Assembly (NCBI GenBank): GCA_022560025.1
Contig: JAFISE010000121.1
Location: forward strand, 1-64,000
Reading direction: 5' to 3'
DNA from: Stagonosporopsis chrysanthemi
Taxonomy: Eukaryota; Ascomycota; Dothideomycetes; Pleosporales; Didymellaceae
DNA: 64,000 bases
Of the stretch, positions 43,596-54,790 are shown piece by piece; the first letter of the stretch is position 1; every line of letters starts with the position of its first letter. The notes below the pieces were generated by a model, which saw only the letters and a program-made list of their open reading frames with translations, did not search any database and was not told the DNA's origin. A program made the translations under genes and the position numbers.

Positions 43596-43778
43596 ATGGC
43601 ACATCCTTCGAGTTCGACCTTACAAACTCTCTTGCGGTACACGTACCGAGCAAATATTGTCTTCTTTGCAGGTTTCGGAGCATGGTACATGCTTAAAGGT
43701 CCTGGACGTGGACAGGAGCAAGACATTGAGAGTCTAACCCGGCGCAGGGAATCTAGGGCTCTAAACAGCACAAAGTAA
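43596..43778 (+). CDS. Small single-helix membrane protein, unknown function
   Basis: 60 residues from the ATG at 43596, which sits in a good context (ACACCATGG) after an ACAACAACTTCAGCAACACC leader. One hydrophobic helix (ANIVFFAGFGAWYMLKG) is followed by a charged tail (EQDIESLTRRRESR). The pattern suits a small mitochondrial or ER membrane protein. The open frame extends upstream to 43473, but the later ATG is better placed. It could be a chance frame. Confidence 0.45.
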   Translation: MAHPSSSTLQTLLRYTYRANIVFFAGFGAWYMLKGPGRGQEQDIESLTRRRESRALNSTK

Positions 43779-43799
43779 AGAGTACTATTTGTAATCCTA

Positions 43800-44055
43800 A
43801 GCATGTACGTCTTATAACCTATCTTTCCTACTATTTATATTTGCTTTACTATAACTTTATTATAACTTTGTTATATAGTTAGAAGATATATAGACATGAT
43901 AATAATAGCTAATTCTCTATAGCTAAGATTAAGCTACTCTAGATTATTCTATACTAAAAGAATCTATTCTAATAAAATCTAAAGTAAAAGTATAGCTAGA
44001 GCTATACTTATTTTAACCTGTATGTAGATGCAAATGTATACTTTATGTCTTATAC
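43800..44055. repeat. AT-rich island with TATAGCTA-type words
   Basis: About 250 bases almost free of G and C, rich in TATA, CTATA and TAGCTA words, within GC-balanced DNA. This looks like an old repeat mutated by RIP, but no parent element can be identified. Confidence 0.7.
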
Positions 44056-44776
44056 CTCACTCGGGCGGGAGAAATTAGGTGAGACGAATACCTCTCTTAT
44101 CAAATGTAGAACCCGCATGCGCAGTCAGGAGGAAAAGTACGAAAGCTCTCTACAGAGACAAACTCTTACTTCCGGTCATCGTATATCATGATCATGAGGG
44201 CGACCAAGTCAATGGCTCGAAACGCGCATCGCATCACGGCACAGCATCTCGTTCTCCGCGCGCAAGTACTGTGTAATATACGCGACTCAGCAGCAGCATT
44301 AAAGCGTATATTCGTCATCTACCTCGTCCATTCCAGTCCCCCATCTCCTGCCCTTCCACATCCATTCACCCAACCATCTATAACGCAACAGTCCTGAAAC
44401 CAACCCGCTCAGACCGCATGATGCAACAGCACACACATATATCATAGCAAAACAGAGAAGGGAAAAGGAAGCGAAGGGGGAATCAAAAGAAGCCAAAAAT
44501 TAGAAGGGAGAAACAAAAGAGGAAGTGCGTAATCCAATGCCGACGAATCGAGACAAACTCGAGGATCAAGGTGAGACGCAATCGCGCAAAACGCGCCGCG
44601 TGTCGCAAGTGAACGCCATGCCACAAAAAAAAAAGGAAACCGTAAGGGCGTGAATGTGAATGTGAATGTGAGCGCAGACAGTTGATGCATATTTTATCGC
44701 TGGTAGTGATGTTTTGGTGAAGAAGGAGATGTTTTATGGGGGGCGTGGTTGCATGAGGTGGTGTAATTTTGTTGCT
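44056..44776. other. Intergenic, 3' flank of the Barentsz-like gene
   Basis: Purine-rich near 44450-44530, A10 run at about 44626-44635. No gene supported. Confidence 0.5.
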
Positions 44777-45103
44777 TTAGTGACGGCTTGAAATGGTATG
44801 CCAGTGCAATATTGGAGGTATCATGCCTCGCAAGAGCAAGTCCATTGGCACGTGAGTAGGGTGAAAGCATGATGGCAGACGGTCCTCGGCGTCCTGTTGT
44901 GCGGAACGAGATTGAGGCTGATGCGACAAATTGTCCGCAAGCGAGAGATGGGAGAATTGCTCGATCATCAAGCCATCCATGAAAGGCTCCATCGTCATGT
45001 CAAAGGCGACGTCCGGAGTCATCGCCCGTGCGGCTTCAATCTTTTCATGGTAGTCTCCATTGTGCAACACAGCACCAGGAGGTGTTTGCATACCCAGACC
45101 ATT
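44777..45103 (-). other. Open extension of the Barentsz-like reading frame beyond its TAG
   Basis: Directly after the TAG at 45104-45106 the same frame stays open for 108 codons and ends at 44777. It reads NGLGMQTPPGAVLHNGDYHE, then AARAMTPDVAFDMTMEPFMD and GLMIEQFSHLSLADNL, protein-like in composition and continuous in character with the upstream Gln/Pro-rich tail. It may be a former or conditional C-terminus. Confidence 0.6.
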
Positions 45104-47221
45104 CTATTGCTGAGGATAGAAAGCAGCGGGCTGCATCTGCTGCGGGTAGTAGTACACGCCATCTGGTCCAGGGGTCATCATGCCGCCCATGCCCGGTACG
45201 GCGTAACTGGGCGGTCCGTAGCTTTCTGCTGGCGGCGGCGGCGCGTAGGGAAGCTGGTTGGAATCGACATAGTAGGTCATGCCGTTTTGCTCATAAGCAA
45301 CCATATTGGGCGGACCTGCAGCAGCTGGCGCAGGCGGCGCAACAGCAGGAGCAGGCGCAGGCATGGCGTACGGCTGTTGGGCGCCGGGGACGAACATTGG
45401 CGCCATGCCACCGGGCGCTATGAACTGCGGCTGGGGGGCGTTAGGTGGGTAATAGTAGCCCCCTGACACGAACGGTTGAGGCTGATATCCGGGTTGGAAC
45501 GGCTGGAAGGCGGGTGCATGGATGGCGCGCTCTGGAATGTTAGACAGAGGCGTACCCGTAGATACGTGGCCAGGGTACGACGGCTGGCGAGCGTGCTGGT
45601 AGAAGCCTGTCTGGTCGCCCGATGCGGCACCGTTAATATGAGCTGGGACCTGCTGGTGGAAGGGCTGCTGTTCTTGCTGCTGAGGGGGATTGAAGTTCAT
45701 CGAAGCAGGCGACTCTATGCCTGCAACGTTGACATTCTTCTGGGGGCGAGGCTGGTGCATGGGCAGCTGGCCTTGAGCCCAGTTCTCACGGAAGGCTGGC
45801 TTCTGAGGCGGGGGATAGGATCCGTTGGTAGGTGAGATAATGGCCGGCCCAGTAGGCATCCTAACGCCACCAGGAGGCAGCCGTACGACGGGACGGGAAG
45901 GATCGATGAAACTGCCGTTCCTGGACATGATGGATCCAGCCGGCGATACCATGTTGTCCCGCGCAATAGACGAGCGCCTGCTGAGAGCAACGCTGGGCGA
46001 GTAGACACTACCACCGTACGCACTTGTTCGTCTGCTGGAGAAGCCTCCGCCGCCGATGGAACCGAATCGCCCTCGGCCACGACCAAAGCCTTGCTGGTTG
46101 GGGCGAAGGGCGCGTGGGATAAAGATGAAGGATCGTTCGATCGTGGGAAAGATGTAGCGCGGTGCTGACGGGGGCAGTGAGATGCGGACGGGCTTGTCGC
46201 GGCGGAGGGGCGGTCGGTGGTTCGGCAGGCGGGTATGTGACTTGATGGGAACGTTCTGGAAGGTGATGGGCGCCTTCATGTTGGGAAGGAGGATTCGGAC
46301 GACGGCGTTGTGGGTATGCACGGTGGTGGAGAAGTTGCGGGTCGGCGGAGATTTTGCGGCAGGTGCGAAGGGCGCTCGGTGAGCGTGTTGCGAAGCGTTG
46401 GAGGCGTGCTGTGTGGGACCATGGCTGGGTGCTGCGGGCGGTGGGTGCTGGTGCTGGTGCGGCGCGTTGACGGCGTCGTGGAGGTCGTGCTGCCAGGGCG
46501 AGTCGGTGGCCTCTGGGGCGTGCTGTCTCAAGCTGGAGGCCATGTCAGCAGGCAAAGTGTGTGCAGCGCGGTGCAGGGCTGAGACGCACCTTGCTGGGGA
46601 GAATGGCCCGCCAATGCCTCCGCGCCCTCGACCACGCCCTCCGACGGGGCGGAAGCCGTTCTGGCCCGGCGCTGAGCGCGAGTCGTGCATGAAGAAGGCG
46701 CCCCGGTTGGGGATGAAGGCGGGATCCGAGTCGCGCTTCTTCTTGTACTCGTCGTGCTCGCGCCGCCTGCGGTCGCCCAGCGTCTCTGGCCGCCCTGACG
46801 GCGGGCCCACGGCGGGCGCGGCCTCGGTGGGCTCCCCCGTCTCAAAGTCGAGCTCGTCGGCGTCGGCGGCGATGCTGAGCCCGTTCATCATGGCGTTGGT
46901 GTCCTTGAGCGCAGGGAAGGCGGCGTCGGAGCGGGCAATGGGCGGCGACGGCTGGCGGGCGCTGACGGTGGGGGCGGCTGCTCTGGCGGCGCGGGCGCCG
47001 TTGGTCCTGCGCTTCGTCTTCCCCTCTGTGGGCGCGATGCCGCTGTCCGCGTCGCTCAGGTCGCTGTTGTCGGCGTCGGCGGCGGCATCGGCGTCGCTGG
47101 CAGCGGAGACGTCGCTCTGCGAGTCGTCGGCCAGGTCCGTCACGACCGACGTCGTCTCGTCCTCGTCGTCGAGGCGGCGGCGGCGGGCGATGCTGGTCGT
47201 CTTCTTGCGGGCGGGCGCCAT
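45104..47221 (-). CDS. Barentsz/CASC3 (Btz-domain) exon-junction-complex protein
   Basis: ATG at 47221, stop TAG at 45104-45106. The uninterrupted frame is 705 codons, but 46533-46589 has intron signals (GTGCGT donor, CTGAC branch, CCAG acceptor, 57 bases). Splicing it keeps frame and gives 686 residues. After an acidic N-terminus comes the Btz motif at about 145-185: GDRRRREHDEYKKKRDSD, then PAFIPNRGAFFMHDSR. This part wraps eIF4A3 and contacts RNA. The rest is RGG-, Pro- and Gln-rich, with a long Tyr/Pro-rich tail (GGYYYPPNAPQPQF). The protein should act in mRNA localisation or quality control. Confidence 0.85.
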   Translation of the reverse strand: MAPARKKTTSIARRRRLDDEDETTSVVTDLADDSQSDVSAASDADAAADADNSDLSDADSGIAPTEGKTKRRTNGARAARAAAPTVSARQPSPPIARSDAAFPALKDTNAMMNGLSIAADADELDFETGEPTEAAPAVGPPSGRPETLGDRRRREHDEYKKKRDSDPAFIPNRGAFFMHDSRSAPGQNGFRPVGGRGRGRGGIGGPFSPARCVSALHRAAHTLPADMASSLRQHAPEATDSPWQHDLHDAVNAPHQHQHPPPAAPSHGPTQHASNASQHAHRAPFAPAAKSPPTRNFSTTVHTHNAVVRILLPNMKAPITFQNVPIKSHTRLPNHRPPLRRDKPVRISLPPSAPRYIFPTIERSFIFIPRALRPNQQGFGRGRGRFGSIGGGGFSSRRTSAYGGSVYSPSVALSRRSSIARDNMVSPAGSIMSRNGSFIDPSRPVVRLPPGGVRMPTGPAIISPTNGSYPPPQKPAFRENWAQGQLPMHQPRPQKNVNVAGIESPASMNFNPPQQQEQQPFHQQVPAHINGAASGDQTGFYQHARQPSYPGHVSTGTPLSNIPERAIHAPAFQPFQPGYQPQPFVSGGYYYPPNAPQPQFIAPGGMAPMFVPGAQQPYAMPAPAPAVAPPAPAAAGPPNMVAYEQNGMTYYVDSNQLPYAPPPPAESYGPPSYAVPGMGGMMTPGPDGVYYYPQQMQPAAFYPQQ

Positions 47222-48119
47222 GTCTGCGTGCGGGCGTGGGGAGCGTGGCGTGGCGGCGGGCGGGCGTCGTGTGGGGTGCAGTGGCCGGCTTGTGAACGTC
47301 GTCGCTGCGGAGGGCGCTCGGGAGGATTAGGCCAAGCGGGAGGGCGAGCGGCGGGGTGGGGCCAGAGACTGCGCGGGGCGGCGGTCGTGATGGAGCGAGG
47401 GCGTGCGGGCGTGCGGGCGTGTCCTGTGTCCAGGCGGCCGATGGTGCTGCGTTGAGCTGGCCGAGACGTCTGATGCCTTGCGAAAAAGATGACCAAATGC
47501 TTGCCAAGGACGCACGCCTCGCTCCGCGCTGGCTGGACGTCGACACGCGAACCACAACAACCCCGGCCGCCCGCCCTGCGAGCCTGCCCCCCGACGAGCA
47601 GTGCTGCGGCACACTCGCCTTGGCGCCGCCATGGCTCTGCACCGCGCCAGCTCAACAATGCACCCAAGCATCATCGCCGCCGCATGCATAACCCCCCTGT
47701 CCTGCTGACCATAGCCTCTGGCACAGTGCGGTGTGAGCAAGACTCGCATCACGTGAGAACCATGCTGAAACTTGAAAGGCCCATGTCATGACTCTTTGTA
47801 TGTGTACATGATTACAAGATACTAGCTAGCGTCTCAGACCAGTTGTATCATATCTCTCTCCGCTACTCCATGTAAATGCTGCATGCTCAACGCCGCAAAT
47901 GCATCCATCCCGTCCGTCGCAGACAGCCCGCTTGCCGTGGTGCGTCCGTCCATGTACGGCAGAAGCCAAAAAGAAAAGGGGGTATAATATACGCACTTGC
48001 TGTATGAACAGCACCGCTGCTTCCAAACCCAGCTCGCCTGCGAAGAAACCATGCGCCTGTGTCGCCCATCTATATCATAGTCGTAGTCGTAGTCTCGGTC
48101 GACCGTCGACCACTAGCAT
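47222..48119. other. Intergenic, promoter of the Barentsz-like gene and 3' flank of the PNUTS-like gene
   Basis: GC-rich from 47222 to 47640. Long frames on both strands here are composition artefacts. Confidence 0.6.
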
Positions 48120-51100
48120 TTACATATTCATGTCGTGAATGTATGTGCAGTTGTCGCCCTTGTTGCACGTACCCTTCTGGAAGAACTTGCAAGCTAGCAC
48201 CTTGTGGGGCTTTCCCCCAACCTTGTGCTTCTTGCCTTGGCCACCTCGATCATTGTTGTTCCCCTCGTCGCGCCCCCGCTTCGTTCCACCGTTGGACTGC
48301 AGGTAGTCCTGCTGAAAGTACGCATCCTGTCCTTGTGCCTGGTATCCCGTGCCGTCCGCCTGAGCGGCTTGCGGAGGAAACGCAAAAGGCGCTCCAGGGA
48401 ACCCCAACGGAGGGAACCCAGGCGGCATTGGCGGCATGGCACCGGGCCCACCCTGGCCCTGCATGACAGCCAAGAACGCAGCCAGTTCTGCTGGAGGTGC
48501 CCCGGGCGGGGGAGGAGGCACGCCAGCTGGAAGTGCTGGGAATTGTGGAGGGACGGATGGCGCAGACTGCGCAGCCACAGCAGGAGCTTGTTGCTGGAGC
48601 GAAGCCAACAGACTGGCAAGATCCACAGCCGGTGCAGCAGTCGATGCTGGTGGGGTGTATGTTGTCTGTACAGGTGCCGGTGCAGGCGCAGGCGCAGCTG
48701 CAACTGGTTGATTTTGATTCGCAAATTGGGCAATGATGCTCTCGAGGTTGCTGATGTCGAGAGCTGGAGCAGCCGCAGCTGTGACGGCTGGCTTTGGAGC
48801 TCGTTCCAAGCACTTGTCAGGAGGAGTGCCGAACATTGTCACAGTTGCTGTGCCATCTTCAGCCTGCTCTGGAGGTTCATGGGGTGTTGGCGGTATATCG
48901 CCATGACTTGTGTAAAACACCATGAGTATGTCGTTTTCGCGCTGTACGTTTGCCTCCTTTTCAGGGCAGGTCGGTACGTTCTCGCCTCCACCGTAGGGCA
49001 CGTAGTTGCGTTTACGCTCTTCGGGGTCGACCACACTGAAGTCCACCTGGGATGGCTCCGTCCAGGGACGGTAGTCGGTCTCATCGTCTTCATCATCGTC
49101 GTCCTCTTCCAGCTCTTTGTGTTGCTTGAACATGTGACCTTCGCCTCCAAGATCACCAGCATCGCGCGTAAAGTTCTCCTCGTGCCCGAGCTCCTCCTCA
49201 GGATCGTGACTAAAGTATTTGATCGCTACCAAAGAAGCATCCGGGCGGAATGTCACACGCAAGTGGCGCCTAGACTCCTTCCTAAGACGCTTTGCCTTTT
49301 GTTCAGGTGTTTCGTTCGGGACATCCTTTTCGGTCTTGGTCGGAGCTGTCTCGAGCTCTTTAGGTTTTGTGAGTGCGGCCATTGTTGAGGCGAAGGAAAA
49401 GCCTGAGGGTTTAGCTGACACCGCCACCGTAGGCTTCTTATCTTTCGCTGCTGCTGTGGCCTTGGATTGCGCATTCAGCTTTGCGGCCATTGGTGCCGTG
49501 GCAGTTGCCGCAGGCTTCTTGGTAGCAGCATTGAGAGAAGCGAAGATGTTGGTAGTCTTGTTCGCAGCTGGGTTGACACGAGCTCTAACAAGCGCAGGTG
49601 CACCAATGGGTTTTTCGCCTGGTCGCTTCAACATAAAAGTATTGGCGGCAGGTTTCGTTGCTCCTGTGGCAGGCTTGACAGCTGCGACAGAAGATTCGCC
49701 CGGCTTGGGCTTCTTGACCGAAGAACCCTCTCCTGCGGCACCCGTGACTGCTTCTGAAGCGGGACGTTTTGCACCCTTGGCTTCAGTTGTCTCGGTGGCA
49801 GGAGGAGAGTGTTTGGCTTTCTTAGACCCCGCAGCAGCGGCTTCCACAATCTGTTGTATAAACGCTTTGTTTTTGTCATTGGCCAGCTTTTTCATGGAAA
49901 CCAGGGCTTTTGACACCTTGGTCTCTTCAATGAGCTCCGTAGTAAGGGTACCACATCGCGCCAGCACCTCATAGATTGCCGAAGGTAAAGGCCCGTCATA
50001 GTCCTTGGCCTTGAACCGGTTCGCCAAGAACTGATAGCAGAGATACAGGAACGGCTTCACTTGCCCCAGGTGATACAAAACATCAGGATGTGCATGATCA
50101 AGCGCGGCTTTCAAAGCAGACTGTAGCAGGTCTCTCTGGCTTGTAACACGACTCTTCAGTGTGGGTAGCTCGCCAATCTTCTTCGCCTCCTCCGCTTCGG
50201 TAACAGCCTTGCTGTCAGCACGCCAACGTTTCTGAATCGTGTTCAACACATCCCAAAGATCGCGCATACTGTTTTTGATCTTTTCAGAACTCAGAGGAGA
50301 TCTGTGCGGAAACCACGACGCCTTGATCACGTCATAACAGACGGCTTTGTGGGGATCATCGTCAGGTCTTGACGTTGGAAGCGGAGACTCTTCCTCATCT
50401 TCAGAGTCACTGTATTCGCTGTCGTCGTCCGAAGAGTCAGTGTAATCCTCGCTGTCGCTGACCTCCCGCTTCAAGCTGCCGGGACTGCCAGCATTGGTCT
50501 TGCTGAACCTGATAGCCCTCGAAAGTGATGATTTTGACGAGGACAGTTTTGCGAGAAGTTTCTTGTTGTCGGCTCCAATCTTCTTCAGCTCTTTGATAGA
50601 CTGTCGAGCCGTGTACAATGGTAATGCAGCTACACGTATGTCAGATTGAGCAAGGTAGGATAGGAAATGTTTCTGCTCACTTCTATTTGTAGCCAGCTGA
50701 ATTGGCTGTGTGCCAAGGGCTACGAGTTTGTTCAGAGGAGCTGAGTTGGTGGCCTTTGCCAACGCATTTATATCGACTACATAGAGGCCACCTGACTTCT
50801 TGCCCTTGGGAATCTCGTAAACTGGATTGCGGACTGGCTTGGCGAACGCAGATGGTGTAGGCTGTTGGGCAAATTGCTCGGGAGTGTTCTTCGATATCTG
50901 CGTCAAATATCAGCTATTGCCCCTCACATACTAGATCACGCAGACCTACTTGGAAAGGAGATGCCGAAGCACGTGTGTTCTGGAGTGTCGATATATTTTG
51001 TTGGAGCGCCTGTGGAGTGACTGTACCCGACTGATTTGCAGGTGTCACGTTACGTACAGGCACTTGATAAGGCGACTGTTGCTGTTGACGCAGACCGGTC

Positions 51101-51441
51101 GGATTGAGTCCCAACGACGGATCCACAGGAGTAGCGTGACCAAAGGTGGCTGTCGATCCATGTTGGTTGAACTGACCGTACTGATACGGCGACGCCGATC
51201 GGAATGCTTGTGGCTGTCCTCCATACGTCTGCGCGTTGAATGTTTGCTGGGGGTATGTGCCGGCCCAATTTTGATTTGCAGAACCTGATGTCAATCCAGC
51301 ATTCTGGTGCAGCTGTGTTTCCCAAGACGGCGTGCCGTAGCGCTCGACGTTGTTGGGGAAGAAGTTGGAATACGACGGGTCTGTATAGATGGTCTGACCT
51401 TGCAGAGGTACTTGGTCACTTGGCACGTGATTGGAAGCCAT
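48120..51441 (-). CDS. PNUTS-like PP1 regulatory subunit with CCCH zinc finger
   Basis: Exon 1 is 50950-51441 and exon 2 is 48120-50897, with intron 50898-50949 (GTAGGT...GCAG). The product is 1089 residues. The N-terminal 160 residues are Gln/Ser/Tyr-rich. A helical TFIIS-N/LW-like region follows (LPTLKSRVTSQRDLLQSALK, FLYLCYQFLANRF). Mid-protein, RRHLRVTFRPDASLVAIKYF contains RVTF, a classic RVxF docking motif for PP1, followed by a conserved-looking acidic stretch. The C-terminus is Pro/Ala/Gln-rich and ends in one CCCH finger, CKFFQKGTCNKGDNCTYIH. Order and motifs match PNUTS and fission yeast Ppn1, nuclear PP1 partners in transcription termination. The family assignment is inference from this layout. 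Confidence 0.7.
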
Positions 51442-52497
51442 GCTCGAGTCAGCTTCAGCTGAATGATTCTGATTGGCTGAAAGCGCCTGAATCCACAAGT
51501 CTCAGTAGGGCAAACAGGCTTATGCAGTGCACTATGCACAAAAGAGGAATGGCGCGTGTTATGAAAAGTGAACAAGGCCGCCGATTCAGGGAATTCGAAA
51601 GTCTGTAATGGCCGGTAATACTGCCGGTTTGGGCTGTAGTGGTGTCGTGCTGTGTCGGGAGTCTGTAGTCCCCAGGGTGCCTCGGAGTCCTCTTTGCGCA
51701 GGCTGCGACCGCGAGGAGGATGCTGGTTCAAACGCGTCGCCCGCGATGCCGTGATCCCTCAAGTCCACGAATGCGATGGTTTTGACTTTATCAGGATGGC
51801 ACAAGGCCTCGCGTATTATTGCGATAAGACACTGCTGCGGAGGCTGTCACTTGACGTGCGTTTGGGCACGCAATTGCACAACACACGCGCTGCGTTCTGC
51901 TCACAGGTTCGCCGCAAGCTGCGTCCGAAAATCTGCTTCTGCCTTGCGCAATGGCCTGGCTTAACTTCCCTGATGCGACACTCGATGGCTCGTCGTAAGT
52001 GCTGGATTAGTAGCAGAAACCAGCTGATTGTCACTCTGCCTCCCGCAGCGATTCCTCCAGACAAACGCCGCTGCCAACCTAGTGCACACTTCCTCCAAAG
52101 CGAGGACTCGAAAAATGAATCTAGCTCAGAATCCGAAGCCCTTATTAGGTGGGCGGGAGTTCACTGAGAAGTTGCATGAGTGTTCAAACGGAAGAAGGGG
52201 TTGGGGTGGGGGTGAACGGGTGAGTTGAGGAGGAAGGGTGACTGCGCAGGGGCGAGTCGACGTTTTACGCAGGCGGGCAGCTGCCAAGGCTAGACTGCGC
52301 TAGGCTGCGCCGGGGCAAGTTCCGCGGTCGCAAGCATCATCAGAGCACGGTGAAGGTGTCCAACAGGCAGACGAGCTACTGTGTCTTTTTGCTACAGCGG
52401 TGCTGGCCTCGTTGCAGTCTATTCCACAGCCCACTCCTGCCCCCGACACATGCGATAGAGCGCCGAACGGCGGAAGCCAGCAAGCACCGACGTCACA
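51442..52497. other. Divergent intergenic region between the PNUTS-like gene and SLY1
   Basis: About 1 kb. A 171-codon plus frame (51652-52167) has no recognisable feature and is Cys/Arg-rich without pattern. Confidence 0.55.
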
Positions 52498-54790
52498 ATG
52501 GCCGTCTCACTGCGGGACAAACAGATAGGTGCGCTTCTCCACGATGCGCCGCGCCTGCGAGCTAACCATTGACTCTGCAGCCAGCATAAAGCGCATTCTG
52601 AACCTCAATGCGCCAATTACGGATGTAGACGTCCAGAACGACACACACGATGCGCCAGACACAGCTCCCGGCGCCGCAATATGGAAGGTGCTGGTCTTCG
52701 ACGAGATGGGAAGAGACGTCATAAGCTCCGTCCTTCGAGTGAACGACTTAAGAGCATCTGGGGTACTGGCGCACACTCGAGAGCCTCACAGAGCCTTGCT
52801 GAGCAGCTTTCCAGGTCACAATTCATTTGAACCTCGCGACAACACGGCATATGATCCCTGATGTACGCGCTACACGTCCGTCTGCCTGCCCTATAATTTG
52901 CTGAGAATTCGCAGGTCCCCGTTATATACCTCGTCGAGCCCACGGCGCAGAACCTCCAAACCATCACGTCCGATCTCTCGCGCGGACTTTATAGCCCCGC
53001 ATATCTGAACTTCCTCTCTAGCATACCTCGACCGCTCCTCGAAGACTTCGGCGCCCAGGTCGTGCAAACGAACACCGCAGAGCACCTGGCACAGGTCTAC
53101 GACCAATACCTGAACTTTGTCGTTTCGGAGCCGGACCTGTTCCACTTGAACATGAAGGGAGCTTACCATACCCTGAACAGCGGTCAGACCTCGGATCAGG
53201 AGCTTGATAATGTCGTCGACCGGATAGTATCTGGACTCTTCTCTGTCGTTGTTACCATGGGCGTTGTACCTATCATCCGCTGTCCCAAGGGAGGGGCTGC
53301 GGAAGATATTTGCGCTAAGCTCGACCGAAAGCTGCGAGATCACATCCTGAACTCGAAGACGAACTTGTTCTCAGACAACAAGTCGTCGACAGTGTCATCA
53401 AGACCGGTCATGGTCATTGGTACGTTCATATCGTTTCTTGTGGCTGGAGTCATGCTAATCACCCAACAGTTGACCGAAACGTAGATCTTGTGCCTATGTT
53501 CAGCCACTCGTGGATTGTAAGTTGACCGACACTTCAGCTTCCCGTCTAGCCACTGACATCTCACAGTACCAAAGCTTGGTGTATGATGTACTCGATTTTA
53601 ATTTGAACAAGATCAGCATTTCCGTTCCTGTGGACAAGGATCATCCTGAGAAGGGAGTCAAGAAGCAGTCGCACGACCTCACTGCCTCCGACTACTTCTG
53701 GGCAAGGAACGCGTCTCTACCATTCCCCAATGTTGCCGAGGACGTGACAAATGAATGGAACAAATACCAGCAAGATGCCGACAACGTCACTAAGAAGACC
53801 GGAGCATCCTCTCTGGACGATCTGAATGGAGAAACAAATCAGTTTGCGGCACACTTGAAAGGCGCCATGGCTCTGCTGCCCGAGCTACGGGACAGGAAGA
53901 CTACGATTGAGATGCACATGAACATTCTCGAGGCCGTCATGGAGGGCATTAAGAACCGCAAGATGGATTTCTACTTTCAGCTGGAGGAGGAGCTGTCGAA
54001 ACAAACAAAAGCACAGATCCTCGAGGTCATCAAAGACAACGATAAGGGGGATGACCCCCTCGACAAGCTCCGCCTGTTTCTGCAATGGTACCTCACCACC
54101 GAGACCGAGCTGTCACGTGGCGACTTTGAATCCTTCACACAGGCTCTTGATGCTGCAGGTGCCGATACGACACCTGTCAAGTATGTCAAGTCTGTCCGTC
54201 AGCTCACTCGCATGACTATGATCACCTCCGCTCCAGCACAACCTGCACAAAGTACCTCCCACCTTTTTGGTGGTTTTTCTTCTCTCTCTTCGCGCGTTAC
54301 GGACAAGTTCAAGGAAGCCGGCCTTGGTGCTAATTTCGAAGGCGTCCTGAGCGGAATCAAGAACTTCTTGCCTACCAACACCGACCTCACCCTCACAAAG
54401 ATCACTGAATCACTCATGGACCCACAGAATGCCTCTTCCTCCGCCATCAGCAAAACTGAGTCATACCTCTACTTCGATCCGCGATCTGCCAACGCCCGCG
54501 GCACGCTGCCTCCTGCCAGCGCATCTCGCAACCAACAAAACACTGTCGGTCGCGGCATCGAAGCAACATTTGGGCAGCGTAGGCAGGGCTTCAGTGAAGC
54601 CATTGTGTTTACGGTTGGCGGAGGTAGTATGGACGAGTACGGGAACCTGCAGGAATGGGCCAAGCGGACAAGTGCGAGCACACAAGGTCCGGGTCAGAAG
54701 CGGAGAATTGTGTATGGAAGCACAGCATTGTATAGCGCGACGGAATTCGTCACGAAAGACTTGGCCAAGTTGGGCGCGGAAAGCACGTAG
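52498..54790 (+). CDS. SLY1: SLY1, Sec1/Munc18 protein for ER-Golgi fusion
   Basis: Six exons: 52498-52528, 52581-52762, 52815-52862, 52915-53419, 53470-53516 and 53567-54790, 678 residues. All five introns are 50-52 bases with GT...CAG ends, and every join keeps frame. The start is MAVSLRDKQIASIKRILNLN. Sec1-family features include KVLVFDEMGRDVISSVLRV, a central MVIVDRNVDLVPMFSHSW near residue 260, and QSLVYDVLDFNLNKI. The C-terminus has the IVFTVGGGSMDEYGNLQEW segment and RRIVYGSTALYSATEF typical of SM proteins. Sly1 binds Sed5/syntaxin-5 and promotes SNARE assembly. The 48-base third exon is short. Confidence 0.96.

Noticed and set aside
46398..47330. 310-codon plus frame antisense to the Barentsz-like gene
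   Set aside because: Shadow frame in GC-rich sequence; the minus strand holds the Btz motif.
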